Positions 46,937 to 56,410 of a DNA stretch of 64,000 nt are shown in pieces. Positions within the stretch are counted from its first letter, which is position 1; every line of letters starts with the position of its first letter. The stretch is from positions 25,652 through 89,651 of the forward strand of contig NZ_KB893330.1 in NCBI RefSeq assembly GCF_000374045.1, read 5' to 3'. The notes under the pieces were generated by a model. The model saw only the letters and a list, made by a program, of their open reading frames with translations. It was not told the DNA's origin and made no database searches. Source of the stretch: Segetibacter koreensis DSM 18137. Lineage in GTDB: Bacteria > Bacteroidota > Bacteroidia > Chitinophagales > Chitinophagaceae. The position numbers were made by a program, and so were the translations under genes.

Positions 46937-47557
46937 CTAAAAAAAGACCCTTAATTCTTTAAAATCTACAATCTTCTTAACCGAAGTAGTGGCTGGTTGA
47001 TAATTATTTTTATCATAAAGTACCGCTTCAATTCCCAATTCCTTTGCAGCTTTTATTTCTGAATGTGGGTCATCTCCTACCACTAACACTTCTGAAAAAT
47101 TATATTTATTTCTTTTCAAGACGTCTGCAAATACATCCTTTTTTGTTTTACCTGATGTTGCGGGGTCAACAATATGAATTTCTTTAAAGTCTTTTTCTAT
47201 TCCCATTCGCTCTATCTTGCTTTGTTGCAATTTTAAAAAACCTGTAGTAACTAAAAACTTTTCTGCAGGCAAATGCTTTACTTCCTGGTAATCGCTAAAT
47301 GGCTTGATTGGTCCCCGGTATGTCAGGTTCTTCAGCAAATCAATACCTTTTTGTGTTAGCTCGTCACTGAAGCTGTAATGGGCCGCGACAACCTGGAAAG
47401 GCTTTCTCATAATATCATCTTTAATAGCGTCAATATCGTTGTCATGCTTGCCACTTTCTATTATAAGTTGAAATAAAGTTGCAAACAACTTATCTCCTAT
47501 TGAATGGACGGAATAAATGGTGTTATCTAAATCAAAAATGATTGCCTTCTTTGACAT
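46937..47557 (-). CDS. HAD-superfamily hydrolase
   Basis: A 206-residue cytosolic phosphatase-like protein. Motif I is IFDLDNTIYSV with the nucleophile Asp and the general acid Asp, motif II is FLVTTGFL, and motifs III and IV are given by KKDVFADVLKR and VLVVGDDPHSEIKAAKELGI. The helical cap is of the C1 kind. Members remove phosphate from sugars, nucleotides or phosphoglycolate, and the substrate cannot be predicted here. The gene lies alone. Confidence 0.9.
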   Translation of the reverse strand: MSKKAIIFDLDNTIYSVHSIGDKLFATLFQLIIESGKHDNDIDAIKDDIMRKPFQVVAAHYSFSDELTQKGIDLLKNLTYRGPIKPFSDYQEVKHLPAEKFLVTTGFLKLQQSKIERMGIEKDFKEIHIVDPATSGKTKKDVFADVLKRNKYNFSEVLVVGDDPHSEIKAAKELGIEAVLYDKNNYQPATTSVKKIVDFKELRVFF

Positions 47558-47834
47558 TTTTTAGTTTATAATTCTTTCCCTGGTTGTTATTATTTTGTAA
47601 GGTCAATTTTTCATCTGCAAATTGTTTATTATCGTTGCTAAGGTGAAAGCTCACTTCGTCTTTTAATAAAGCAGTCATTTTGTTTTTACAAGTGAGACAC
47701 CGATTACTGCAATCAATGCCGGATTTACTCCTAATAACGTTTACGCACATATAAGCAGGTTTACAAGTTATAAGCAGCAACAGTTATTACCATTGCTGTT
47801 CATTAAATTTTATTTTTTATAAAAAAGATGCATT

Positions 47835-48803
47835 TTACCACTTATCTAGCCCGAGCAATTTTCTGCCTAAAGGTGATAATTCTGCTGTTTTATATTTTGT
47901 TTGTTCCCAGCCTCTGGGGTCACCGGGAAAAGCATAGCCTTCCGGAGCCCGTCTTTCTTTCCAGGATGCAATTCTCCATTGACGCAGCTCTTCATTTTCT
48001 TCCTCTGTCGGCATCATAGAAATATATTGAGCCAGACGCACTTTATCACCACTTTTGTTTGGCCTGATACCATGAGGTTGTGTGCTGTTGAATATTAATA
48101 AATCTCCTGCATTCATTTTTACTTTCACTATTTCAAATCCTGTTACATCTGGTTTAAAATGGTCGCGATTTTCAGGTTGTGTCAATTTCCAGGTATCGTA
48201 TGTTCTGTATAATTCAGGTACACATTGAAAACCGCCCATGTTTTCATCATTTTGGTCTGCAAGCGCCAACACACCTTGTACATTTTGGGGCTTTGTTTCG
48301 GGGTCATAATCCCAGTGAATAAATCCTTTGTATTCATACCCGGGACGTATAGGCAGATTTAGGTTTGCCCTGTCAATGGTTACCCATAACTTTTCTGTCC
48401 CCCATATATCAGTAAAGGCCTGGTGTACTTTTGGATACTGGCGGTTATCCCACAAGTATTGATGATTGTACACTTCGACCATTCCGGTATTAGTTAATTC
48501 TTTCATTTTCATTTCTGCCCTGGGCGGCGCATACCATGTTTCAGGATTGTTGGGGTCTTTATCTTCAAACTCCCAAAGAAAGTCAGCCAACCGTTTCACC
48601 TGCTCTTTTGGAACAGCATCTTTGATAACTATGTAGCCATTTGTAATCCAGAATTGCCAGTCTTCTTCAGATAATACCTCAAGCGGTTTTCCATTGCTTC
48701 GGTCATTCAGTTTCACTTTGCTGCTTTTTGCAGTAGAAGGATTGCCAGGAATGTCTTTGTGTGCATTTGTCAGAGGCATGGCAGGTGCCATTGTCTTTTC
48801 CAT
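47835..48803 (-). CDS. Phytanoyl-CoA dioxygenase (PhyH) family protein
   Basis: A 322-residue Fe(II)/2-oxoglutarate-dependent oxygenase. Iron ligands: His and Asp of FIHWDYD (about 162-165) and the distal His in STQPHGIRP (about 243). The following Arg of the 2-oxoglutarate clamp lies in RLAQYISMMP. SEEDWQFWITNGYIVIKDAV is a typical PhyH opening. Substrates of bacterial members vary widely. It is divergent from an AraC-type regulator that has an N-terminal cupin domain, 144 bases apart, so local control is likely. The N-terminal 30 residues are low in structure. Confidence 0.88.
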   Translation of the reverse strand: MEKTMAPAMPLTNAHKDIPGNPSTAKSSKVKLNDRSNGKPLEVLSEEDWQFWITNGYIVIKDAVPKEQVKRLADFLWEFEDKDPNNPETWYAPPRAEMKMKELTNTGMVEVYNHQYLWDNRQYPKVHQAFTDIWGTEKLWVTIDRANLNLPIRPGYEYKGFIHWDYDPETKPQNVQGVLALADQNDENMGGFQCVPELYRTYDTWKLTQPENRDHFKPDVTGFEIVKVKMNAGDLLIFNSTQPHGIRPNKSGDKVRLAQYISMMPTEEENEELRQWRIASWKERRAPEGYAFPGDPRGWEQTKYKTAELSPLGRKLLGLDKW

Positions 48804-48947
48804 ATAACAATTTTATTTGTAATTTAATAAAGCAAAGTTCATAATTGGCCGAGGCCTCTCTGTTATCAATAATGACCAATATTTGCTCTGTATTGACATT
48901 TTTACTCCTTTTTCTTCTTAAATTGTATTTTTATAGAAAATGATGCA

Positions 48948-49787
48948 GTGAAAATTAAAAAGGAAATAGTACTGCCCGACCCCGGACAATCTTTCAAACT
49001 CTTTACTCCCAGACTAAAAAATTATTTTTTCTGGCATTACCATCCCGAATATGAATTGGTGTATGTTGAAGCAATAAATGGAATACGACACGTAGGTCAA
49101 AATATATCAAGTTTTATGGGAAGTGATTTGGTACTTATAGGACCAAATGTTCCTCATTTAAATTTTGATTACGGGCTAAAAACCGAGTACCGGCAAATTG
49201 TAGTGCAGCTAAAGGAGAACTTTTTAGGAGATGCTTTTAAGGAAACTCCGGAATTTGAAGCAATACAACACCTTTTTGAGAAAGCATATCTTGGATTATC
49301 ATTTAGTGGTGAAACGAAAATGGAAGTAGTAAAAAAGCTAAAGGATATGCAAGACTTAAGTCATTTTGAACAATTATTGTGCTTATTAGAAATATTTCAG
49401 ATAATGGCAACTTCTGACGAAGTAATTCGGTTGAATGAGCAGGACACCAGTATAAAGTTGTTTTTGAATGACAAAATAAGAATGGGCTCTATATACAAAT
49501 ACATTCACGCAAACTATAACGAAACGCCAGACGTCAATAAAGTTGCTTTAAGTGTTCATTTAAGTACAGCTGCATTTTGCCGTTATTTTAAAAAGCAAAC
49601 CAATATGACTTTTACTGATTTTGTTAACCAATACAGAATTACCCAGGCAAAAACGTTGCTTTTGCAGGAGATAAGTGTTTCAGAAGCTTGCTATGAAGTA
49701 GGCTTTGAAAGTCTTTCTTATTTTAATAAACTATTTAAAAAAATAACAGGCGAAAATCCATCTGTTTTTAAGAAAAGATATTCGTAA
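48948..49787 (+). CDS. AraC-family regulator with N-terminal cupin domain
   Basis: A 279-residue regulator. The N-terminal sensor resembles a cupin (FFWHYHPEYELVYVEAINGI, LIGPNVPHLNF), and the C-terminal 100 residues carry two helix-turn-helix motifs (VNKVALSVHLSTAAFCRYFK, SVSEACYEVGFESLSYFNKL). It starts with GTG. Immediately before it the bases ATGATGCAGTGA form a three-codon frame whose stop overlaps the GTG, which may couple translation. It is divergent from the PhyH gene and is its probable regulator. Such AraC proteins often answer to sugars, but the effector is not shown. Confidence 0.9.
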   Translation: MKIKKEIVLPDPGQSFKLFTPRLKNYFFWHYHPEYELVYVEAINGIRHVGQNISSFMGSDLVLIGPNVPHLNFDYGLKTEYRQIVVQLKENFLGDAFKETPEFEAIQHLFEKAYLGLSFSGETKMEVVKKLKDMQDLSHFEQLLCLLEIFQIMATSDEVIRLNEQDTSIKLFLNDKIRMGSIYKYIHANYNETPDVNKVALSVHLSTAAFCRYFKKQTNMTFTDFVNQYRITQAKTLLLQEISVSEACYEVGFESLSYFNKLFKKITGENPSVFKKRYS

Positions 49788-49910
49788 AAGTTTAAGCTAA
49801 AACCCTCTTTATATAACTTTCTACTGTGTATCACCGGCTTACAATTCTTCAGCAATGTGCATTTATATTAATAGCAAGAAAATTTACCTGGTTTAAAAGC
49901 TATAGTATGC

Positions 49911-52900
49911 TTACAACTTTACTATTTTCTTACAAATGACCATATCTCCGCTCATAATCTTTATAGTGTACACCCCGCGTTGCAGCGATGAGACATCCAA
50001 TAAAATTTTTTGATTTAGAATATTTGATGAGACATTTTTTATTACAATTCCTGAAGCAGATATTACAGATATTGTTACCCGATTATTACTTTGAAAAGTA
50101 TTTGCAGAAATGAGCAGCGTCTTATTTACAGGATTAGGACTAAGCTTCACACCTAAGATTTTATTTACATCAGTTTGTTTTATCGAAGTCGGTTTGCTTT
50201 CTACAACGCCATGGGTCGGGTCAGCAACGGTTACTATAACAGGAAGAGATGTTGTTGAAAGGCCTTTGTCATCAGTAGCTTTTGCGGTAAGGGTATATGT
50301 GCCAGGTTGCACCTCCATCCAGTCGTAAGTATATGGATAAATGTATTCTGTTTTTATCAACATTGTTCCATTAAAAAACTCCACTTTGCTTATTTTATCA
50401 TTTGCATCTCTTGTTTTGGCTTTTAAGTGAATGGTCGCCGGCGATGTATAAGTTGTACCACCAACCGGATTTACAATACTTACAACTGGCGGAACATTTT
50501 CTTCTACTACAGATATATTGATACTATTAGATGTAGTTACATTGCCACTGTTATCAAAAGCTTTAGCGGTAAGTGTATAATTCCCGACATGTACATCCTT
50601 CCATAAGAAACCATATGAAGACATATTTTCTGTATGCAACAAAGCCTTGCCATTGTAAAACTCTACCTTAATTATTCTGCCATCTTTGTCAGTTGCCATA
50701 ACATTGAGTTTAATTCTTGCAGGGCTGGCATACTTTACAATGCCATCTAAAACTGAGAGATGTACAATTGGAGCTACATTACTTACACCTGTAAGATTAT
50801 AAGCTGCAATTATATTATTGCCGGTTACATAAAGCGTATTATTAAATATCACAGAAGCATCAGCGCGCTCATAACTACCAAAGTCAGTTGTCAACTTTCC
50901 ATTTAAACCAAAACCACTATCTAACGACCCATTACTATTGTACCTGGCAATTGCAATGTCATTCCCTTTTAATTCCTTACCATTATAACTTGATCCTGCA
51001 ACAACTATTTTTCCATCTGCCTCGATTCTTACGGTCCTTATGCCATCATTGTAACCGAAATCTGTAGTTAATTTTCCATTATTACCAAATTTATTATCTA
51101 AGGATCCGTCACTGTTATACCTGGCAAGCGAAAAGTTATAATCCTCATCGCTTATATAAATACTGCCTCCTACTATAATCTTTCCATCGTTTTGAATGGC
51201 AACTGAGTTAACATAATCATTTGTAGAAGCAAAGTCAGTAGTTTGTTTTCCATCATTACCAAAGGTCTTATCCAGCCTTCCATCCTGGTTATACCTTGCA
51301 ACAGCAAAATCAAGGTTACTATTAATAACTGCATGACCTGCTATTACTATTTTATGATTTCGTTGAAGAGCTATTGAGAAGGCAACATCAAAATCAGAAC
51401 CAAAGGATGTTGTTTGTTTTCCATTAATACCGAAAGTATTATCAAGGCTGCCATCAGTATTATAACGAGCGACTGCAAAACTTGTATTCCACACGGTATC
51501 TGTAACAGCGCCCGCTACCAGTATTTTTCCATCATCCTGAATCGTTAGTGAAGAAGTACTTGCGAACAGGTAACTCTTACCAAAGTTTGTAATTTGTTTT
51601 CCATCACCGCTAAATGTGCTGTCGGGGTTTCCATCGATATTGTACCTGGCAATAGCAAAATAGCTGTTATCAGAATTGGGATAGCCGGTATGAAAAACAG
51701 TACCTGCTACAACTATTTTTCCATCATTTTGAAGAGCTAACGAACTTAAAATAGAGTAGCTATACCCAAAATCTGTAATTTGTTTACCATCGCCGCTAAA
51801 TGTTTCGTCCGGGCTTCCATCCATAGTGTGCCGGGAAATGAAAAAGTTTTCACGACTGAGGCTGTCAAAACTGACGCCTGCTACCACTTTCTTTCCATCA
51901 CTTTGAACTGCGATACTATTTAAAGACCCTATCCCCACAGGAACATATCCAACTTCTTTTCCGCCTCTATAAAAACTTTTATCCAAAGACCCATCGCTGT
52001 TATATCTGGCAAGGGCAAAGTCCCAGTTGTTTGTGCCGGTCGTTCCGCCTGCAACAATTATTTTTCCATTACTTTCTACTGCCACAGAATTCGCAAAATC
52101 ATTAAATCCAAAATCAGTAGTAAGTTTTCCATCTTCATTAAAACTACTATCTAAAGTACCATCTTTGTTATATCGCATGAGAGCAAAGTCCCGGCTATTT
52201 TCAGGACGATCTCCTCCCGTTGATCCTGTAATAAGAATTTTTCCGTCTCTCTGAAAGGCAACAGAAGAAGGGAAAAGGCCATTTTCAAAACTTACCTGGT
52301 GAGACGCATTTTTATTAAAACTGAGATCAACTGAACCATCGATTTTATAACGTGTAAGAGCAATGCCAATTCCGCCGGTACTTACCTCCATTATTTTTCC
52401 ATCATTTTGCATTGACAGAACTCCTCCGGAAATAATTTTTTTACCTTTTTTTCCAAATCTAAGGTCCGTTGTGCCGTTGATGTTTAATCGCATTAAAATA
52501 AACTCAGTACTTCCGTCTTCAGGATCACATCTATCACAAATAAGGGGTATAAAAATGGAAGCTCCAACAATAAGTTTACCGCCCCTTTGTACTCCAATAA
52601 AATAAATTTTATCCGGACCACCATTAAAATCAAGGGTTAATTTGCCATCAAGATTAAAAGTAACATCAGGGGAGCCATCGCTATTATAACGCGCAACAAT
52701 AAAATGATCGTTTCCTCCTGCTACTACAATCTTTCCATTGTTTTCTACAGCGATACAAGTAATCTCAAAGCTGGTGTTTTCCCTCCCATCATTACTGAAA
52801 GTACTATCCGGGCTTCCATCGGCATTATAACGGGCAAGGTTGTAACTATCACTGCTATTACTGTTATTTGAGGTACCGGCCACTATAATTTTACCGTTAA

Positions 52901-53219
52901 TTTGTTCCGCTACTTTTGTTATTTGCATATAAGTAATAAATAAATAACCTTCTTTGCCGAAACCGCGATCTAACGTTCCATCAGAACGAAAGCGAGATAA
53001 CGCATTAGGCCCACCATTCAATCCACCTATTACCAAAAGATAACAACCATTTTTTTGTGGCAAGATTTGCAATGCACTTTCATAATAATAATTAATTTTT
53101 ATAAAATCTTCATTTACCCAACCTTTTCCTCCAAATGAAGAGTCAAGTTTTCCCGGCTGAGAATAGACAATGTGCAGACAACAACTACATAGGGTAATTA
53201 GTAAAATAAAGTTTTTCAT
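49911..53219 (-). CDS. Large delta-60 repeat surface protein with Ig-like domains and T9SS sorting domain
   Basis: A 1102-residue secreted protein. After the signal (FILLITLCSCCLHIVYSQ) about 14 delta-60 repeats fill residues 22-775. Each has an ARYNxDGSLDxxFGxxGK core followed by an NDGKIVVAG strand. The repeats should fold as beta-propeller blades. Two Ig-like domains follow (about 795-890 and 895-990: KVEFYNGKALLHTENM, VPPVVSIVNP). The end (VKLSPNPVNKTLLISANTF, RGVYTIKIMSGDMVICKKIV) is a type A T9SS sorting domain, so it is exported by type IX secretion and anchored or released at the surface. Function is unknown. A shorter paralogue lies directly upstream. Confidence 0.9.
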   Translation of the reverse strand: MKNFILLITLCSCCLHIVYSQPGKLDSSFGGKGWVNEDFIKINYYYESALQILPQKNGCYLLVIGGLNGGPNALSRFRSDGTLDRGFGKEGYLFITYMQITKVAEQINGKIIVAGTSNNSNSSDSYNLARYNADGSPDSTFSNDGRENTSFEITCIAVENNGKIVVAGGNDHFIVARYNSDGSPDVTFNLDGKLTLDFNGGPDKIYFIGVQRGGKLIVGASIFIPLICDRCDPEDGSTEFILMRLNINGTTDLRFGKKGKKIISGGVLSMQNDGKIMEVSTGGIGIALTRYKIDGSVDLSFNKNASHQVSFENGLFPSSVAFQRDGKILITGSTGGDRPENSRDFALMRYNKDGTLDSSFNEDGKLTTDFGFNDFANSVAVESNGKIIVAGGTTGTNNWDFALARYNSDGSLDKSFYRGGKEVGYVPVGIGSLNSIAVQSDGKKVVAGVSFDSLSRENFFISRHTMDGSPDETFSGDGKQITDFGYSYSILSSLALQNDGKIVVAGTVFHTGYPNSDNSYFAIARYNIDGNPDSTFSGDGKQITNFGKSYLFASTSSLTIQDDGKILVAGAVTDTVWNTSFAVARYNTDGSLDNTFGINGKQTTSFGSDFDVAFSIALQRNHKIVIAGHAVINSNLDFAVARYNQDGRLDKTFGNDGKQTTDFASTNDYVNSVAIQNDGKIIVGGSIYISDEDYNFSLARYNSDGSLDNKFGNNGKLTTDFGYNDGIRTVRIEADGKIVVAGSSYNGKELKGNDIAIARYNSNGSLDSGFGLNGKLTTDFGSYERADASVIFNNTLYVTGNNIIAAYNLTGVSNVAPIVHLSVLDGIVKYASPARIKLNVMATDKDGRIIKVEFYNGKALLHTENMSSYGFLWKDVHVGNYTLTAKAFDNSGNVTTSNSINISVVEENVPPVVSIVNPVGGTTYTSPATIHLKAKTRDANDKISKVEFFNGTMLIKTEYIYPYTYDWMEVQPGTYTLTAKATDDKGLSTTSLPVIVTVADPTHGVVESKPTSIKQTDVNKILGVKLSPNPVNKTLLISANTFQSNNRVTISVISASGIVIKNVSSNILNQKILLDVSSLQRGVYTIKIMSGDMVICKKIVKL

Positions 53220-53660
53220 ATATTAAGAATATTATTAGTTTAAAGAGCGGATTGGAAGTTGTACACAGAAGTGCAGACTCGGAATCAAGCAACGACACAG
53301 CATTGCTAATAGCAATTTCATAAATTGAATAATGAGTTGTTTAAAACGTCAAATAAAAATGAGGATTGGAGGAATGGAACTGTTTCTATCTCATTATATA
53401 TTATAAATCAAGATAGCACTATTAAAGATAGATCATTATATTTTGAAATGCAATAGCAATTTTTGGTTTCAATTATCGACTTGTGCACGCTGCAGACAAA
53501 CTTATTGTTACTCTTTTTCCTTTACATTTTTTACAATAAAAATAAAAAGAGCCATTACTTTTTTGTATTGTATGGCTCTTGGTTACATTTATGTATTCGA
53601 CACCTTTGCGTAATGCTCGGTAAGGCTTACGCGTTTATAAACGGGTGAACTTTACCAGAC
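53220..53660. other. 441-base gap between the two delta-60 genes
   Basis: The region contains the leader of the 1102-residue gene and the terminator hairpin of the upstream paralogue at 53547-53580. No further gene is supported. Confidence 0.6.
53547..53580 (-). terminator. Terminator of the 682-residue delta-60 gene
   Basis: AAGAGCCAT (53547-53555) and ATGGCTCTT (53572-53580) form perfect 9-base arms with a 16-base loop. On the minus strand the stem is followed by TTTTTATTTTT. Confidence 0.7.
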
Positions 53661-55709
53661 TTACAATTTTATAAATTGCTTATACACCGTTTTATCTCCA
53701 TTTATAATTTTAATAGTATAAACTCCGCTATGCAATGAAGAAACATCAAGAAGAATATTATTTGAAGCATTTGTATGGATAGTTTTCTCTGCAACTCCTG
53801 CGATGGAAATAATAGAAATTGTTGTAGACGTATTTTGCCGCAAGCCATTTGTAAAAATCTGCAAAGAATTGCTTGTCGGGTTAGGAGTCAGTTTCAAACT
53901 CACAGGATAATTTATATTGGTATTTTCAAGAGGCCGGCTATTTACAATTGTTGCATTTGCGACTGTTATGGTTACAGGTGCAGATGTTGCTGAAAGGCCT
54001 TTATCATCTGTAGCAATAGCAGTTATTGTATAGGCCCCAGGTTCAATGTTTGTCCATGAGTAAGTATATGGGTATATATATTCTGCTCTTAGCAATGTTT
54101 TTCCATTATAAAATTCTACTTTGCTTATTCTGTCATTTGCATCTTTTGCGTTAGCCTCCAAATGAATGGTAGCGGGTCCGGCATATGTTGTATCAGTTAC
54201 CGGGTTTACAATACTTACAACAGGGGGTACATTTTGGTCAACTACTGACACCGTTATATTGTTTGATGTAGCTACATTACCACTTTTATTGTAGGCTTTA
54301 GCGGTAAGTATATAATTTCCAACTGGTACATCCTCCCAAAGAAAACCGTAAGGAAATTCAGTTTCAGTATGTAGTAAGGTAGTGCCATTATAAAACCGCA
54401 CTTTGGTTACAGTGCTATTTTTATCTGTCGCAAGATCATTGAGTTTGATTCTTGCAGGCGAAGCATATTTGATAATATTGCCGGGAATGCTTAGGCTTAC
54501 ATTCAGAGTTTGATTACTATTTTCATTGTTAAGTAAATAACGGGCAAAAAGACCATAAGTGGGCACTAAATCTTCGTAAGGAGGATTTGAAAGTATCTTA
54601 CCAATATAACCAACAACGTATAATTTGTCATCTAAAGAATCATAAGCGACAGAGTTCAAAATAGATACGTCACTCGCGTCTTCACTTACTGATGTTTTCA
54701 GTACTCCCTTATTACCAAAAGTTTCATCTACACTTCCATCTGCTTTAAACCGGGCAAAGGCAAACCTTTCAGCTACGTAACCTGCAATTATTATTTTTCC
54801 ATTGTTTTCAATAACAACTGATTTGGCCGTAGTAGTTGGCCCAAAAAAATCTCCGAAATTTGCTCTTTGTTTTACATCGAGACTACCATCGGTATTATAC
54901 CGAACAAGAGAAAAACTAAACTCAGGGTTATACTGTCTCTCCGTACCTCCCCAACTTCCACCCGCTACAACAATTTTTCCATCGTTTTGTATTGTTACTG
55001 AGCTTACCTTATCATCGGCGTTATCAGTAAAAAACTCATGTTCATAATAAAAGTTAGTGGTTTGTATTCCGTCATTCGAGAAACTGGTATCCAGGCTGCC
55101 ATCGCTATTACAGCGCACAACCGCAAAATCATTAAGGCTTAACGCATTAAAAATAGTGCCTGCTACTACAATCTTATTATCTTTTTGAACGGCTATTGAA
55201 GCTACTGCAACGCCGGTGGACTTAATTCCATTTCCATTAAACGTATTATCCAAACTTCCATCTTTATTGTAGCGGGCAACCGCAGCACCACCAACCACAA
55301 TTTTTCCATTAGGCTGGATAGCCATTGAAGTAATATTGAAATCAGAAGTTTGCTTACCATCTCCTGAAAAAGTATTGTCAAGACTGCCATCTGTATTATA
55401 GCGCGCAATGGCAGAGCCGGCAACCACTATTCTTCCATCGCTTTGAATAGCTATTGAAGTAATATTAAAATCCACCTTATGGTTTTTAAAAGTATTGTCA
55501 ATACTTCCATCGGCATTATAGCGGTCAAAAGCCAATCCTGCTACAACTATTTTTCCATCACTTTGAATTGCAGTGCACGAAAAAGAGTTTGTATCAATCT
55601 TAACCATTCCGTTGTTTGCAAAAGTAGAGTCAAGCTGACCAGTGTGTTGGGAGTAGGTGATTGCAGATAAAGAAAAAAACAAAAAAATAAGTAAAATAAT
55701 CTTTTTCAT
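53661..55709 (-). CDS. Shorter delta-60 repeat paralogue with Ig-like domains and T9SS sorting domain
   Basis: A 682-residue secreted paralogue of the next gene downstream. Signal: KKIILLIFLFFSLSAITYSQ. About seven delta-60 repeats cover residues 22-385, with the same ARYNxDGSLDNTF core. Two Ig-like domains follow (about 405-495 and 500-590: KVRFYNGTTLLHTETEF, KVEFYNGKTLLRAEYIYPYT), and a T9SS type A end (LKLTPNPTSNSLQIFTNGLR, SGVYTIKIINGDKTVYKQFI). Domain order matches the larger protein, but repeat number is half. The two are separated by 441 bases with a terminator, so they are separate units. A tandem duplication with repeat expansion or loss is likely. Confidence 0.9.
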   Translation of the reverse strand: MKKIILLIFLFFSLSAITYSQHTGQLDSTFANNGMVKIDTNSFSCTAIQSDGKIVVAGLAFDRYNADGSIDNTFKNHKVDFNITSIAIQSDGRIVVAGSAIARYNTDGSLDNTFSGDGKQTSDFNITSMAIQPNGKIVVGGAAVARYNKDGSLDNTFNGNGIKSTGVAVASIAVQKDNKIVVAGTIFNALSLNDFAVVRCNSDGSLDTSFSNDGIQTTNFYYEHEFFTDNADDKVSSVTIQNDGKIVVAGGSWGGTERQYNPEFSFSLVRYNTDGSLDVKQRANFGDFFGPTTTAKSVVIENNGKIIIAGYVAERFAFARFKADGSVDETFGNKGVLKTSVSEDASDVSILNSVAYDSLDDKLYVVGYIGKILSNPPYEDLVPTYGLFARYLLNNENSNQTLNVSLSIPGNIIKYASPARIKLNDLATDKNSTVTKVRFYNGTTLLHTETEFPYGFLWEDVPVGNYILTAKAYNKSGNVATSNNITVSVVDQNVPPVVSIVNPVTDTTYAGPATIHLEANAKDANDRISKVEFYNGKTLLRAEYIYPYTYSWTNIEPGAYTITAIATDDKGLSATSAPVTITVANATIVNSRPLENTNINYPVSLKLTPNPTSNSLQIFTNGLRQNTSTTISIISIAGVAEKTIHTNASNNILLDVSSLHSGVYTIKIINGDKTVYKQFIKL

Positions 55710-56410
55710 ATGGTTAGTGTTAAACCGTAAACTGTATATTAAGTTTGTACAACAGCTTAATCCTTACGATTGCGATCGTGTTATGAAGATAACTCTACCT
55801 GTTGTTTGCTGATAACCTCAATAGTATTTGTTCACGAACAAAGCAGGCACTTTTCGTATTAAATATAGAAGACTGGAAAGAAAATTAGCCACTATTATCT
55901 GTAATAATGCACTCAAGATTATTCTAAAAATAGCAATATCTAAAATTATATTTTATTTATTAAAATGCAAGAAAATAAGAGAATTTTTTGTTGTAGTATA
56001 TTCCTTTTGAAACTTTAGTACATTATTATCCGGTACCAGGGTTATTATTATTAGCCTATCTCAAGCAAAAAAATAACAGTTTTTCTGAAATTAGTAGAAG
56101 TTAAAAAACGCTTACTTACTATTTATAAAATTTTTTTTGATTATCGAACATTTGTTGATTAAGTCTTCAATTCATAACCTTTTATATTAATTATGGCTAA
56201 AACCATTTTCCAACCCTTTAAAAAAAAGTACTAAGAAGATTTTACCCGGAGATTAAAGTAAAAGAAGCAGTATTTAGTTCTCTGTTTTTGCAATCAATCC
56301 TTATAATAGTCTGTTGTTTCTTAAAATAGTCTAATTTTTTTTAATAATGGTATAGGCTTTGTTTTAACATTATTTCTGTAAAAATTAAAAATTACTAAAC
56401 AAATCTTATT
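55710..56410. other. 701-base divergent region, delta-60 gene / Kelch pseudogene
   Basis: It is strongly AT-rich with no recognisable gene. A small inverted repeat ACGAT/ATCGT is at 55767-55780. Presumably it contains promoters for both neighbours. Confidence 0.5.

Noticed and set aside
47532..47780. 82-codon frame upstream of the HAD gene
   Set aside because: It overlaps the HAD start, shows no domain and has a low-complexity Asn/Lys tail.
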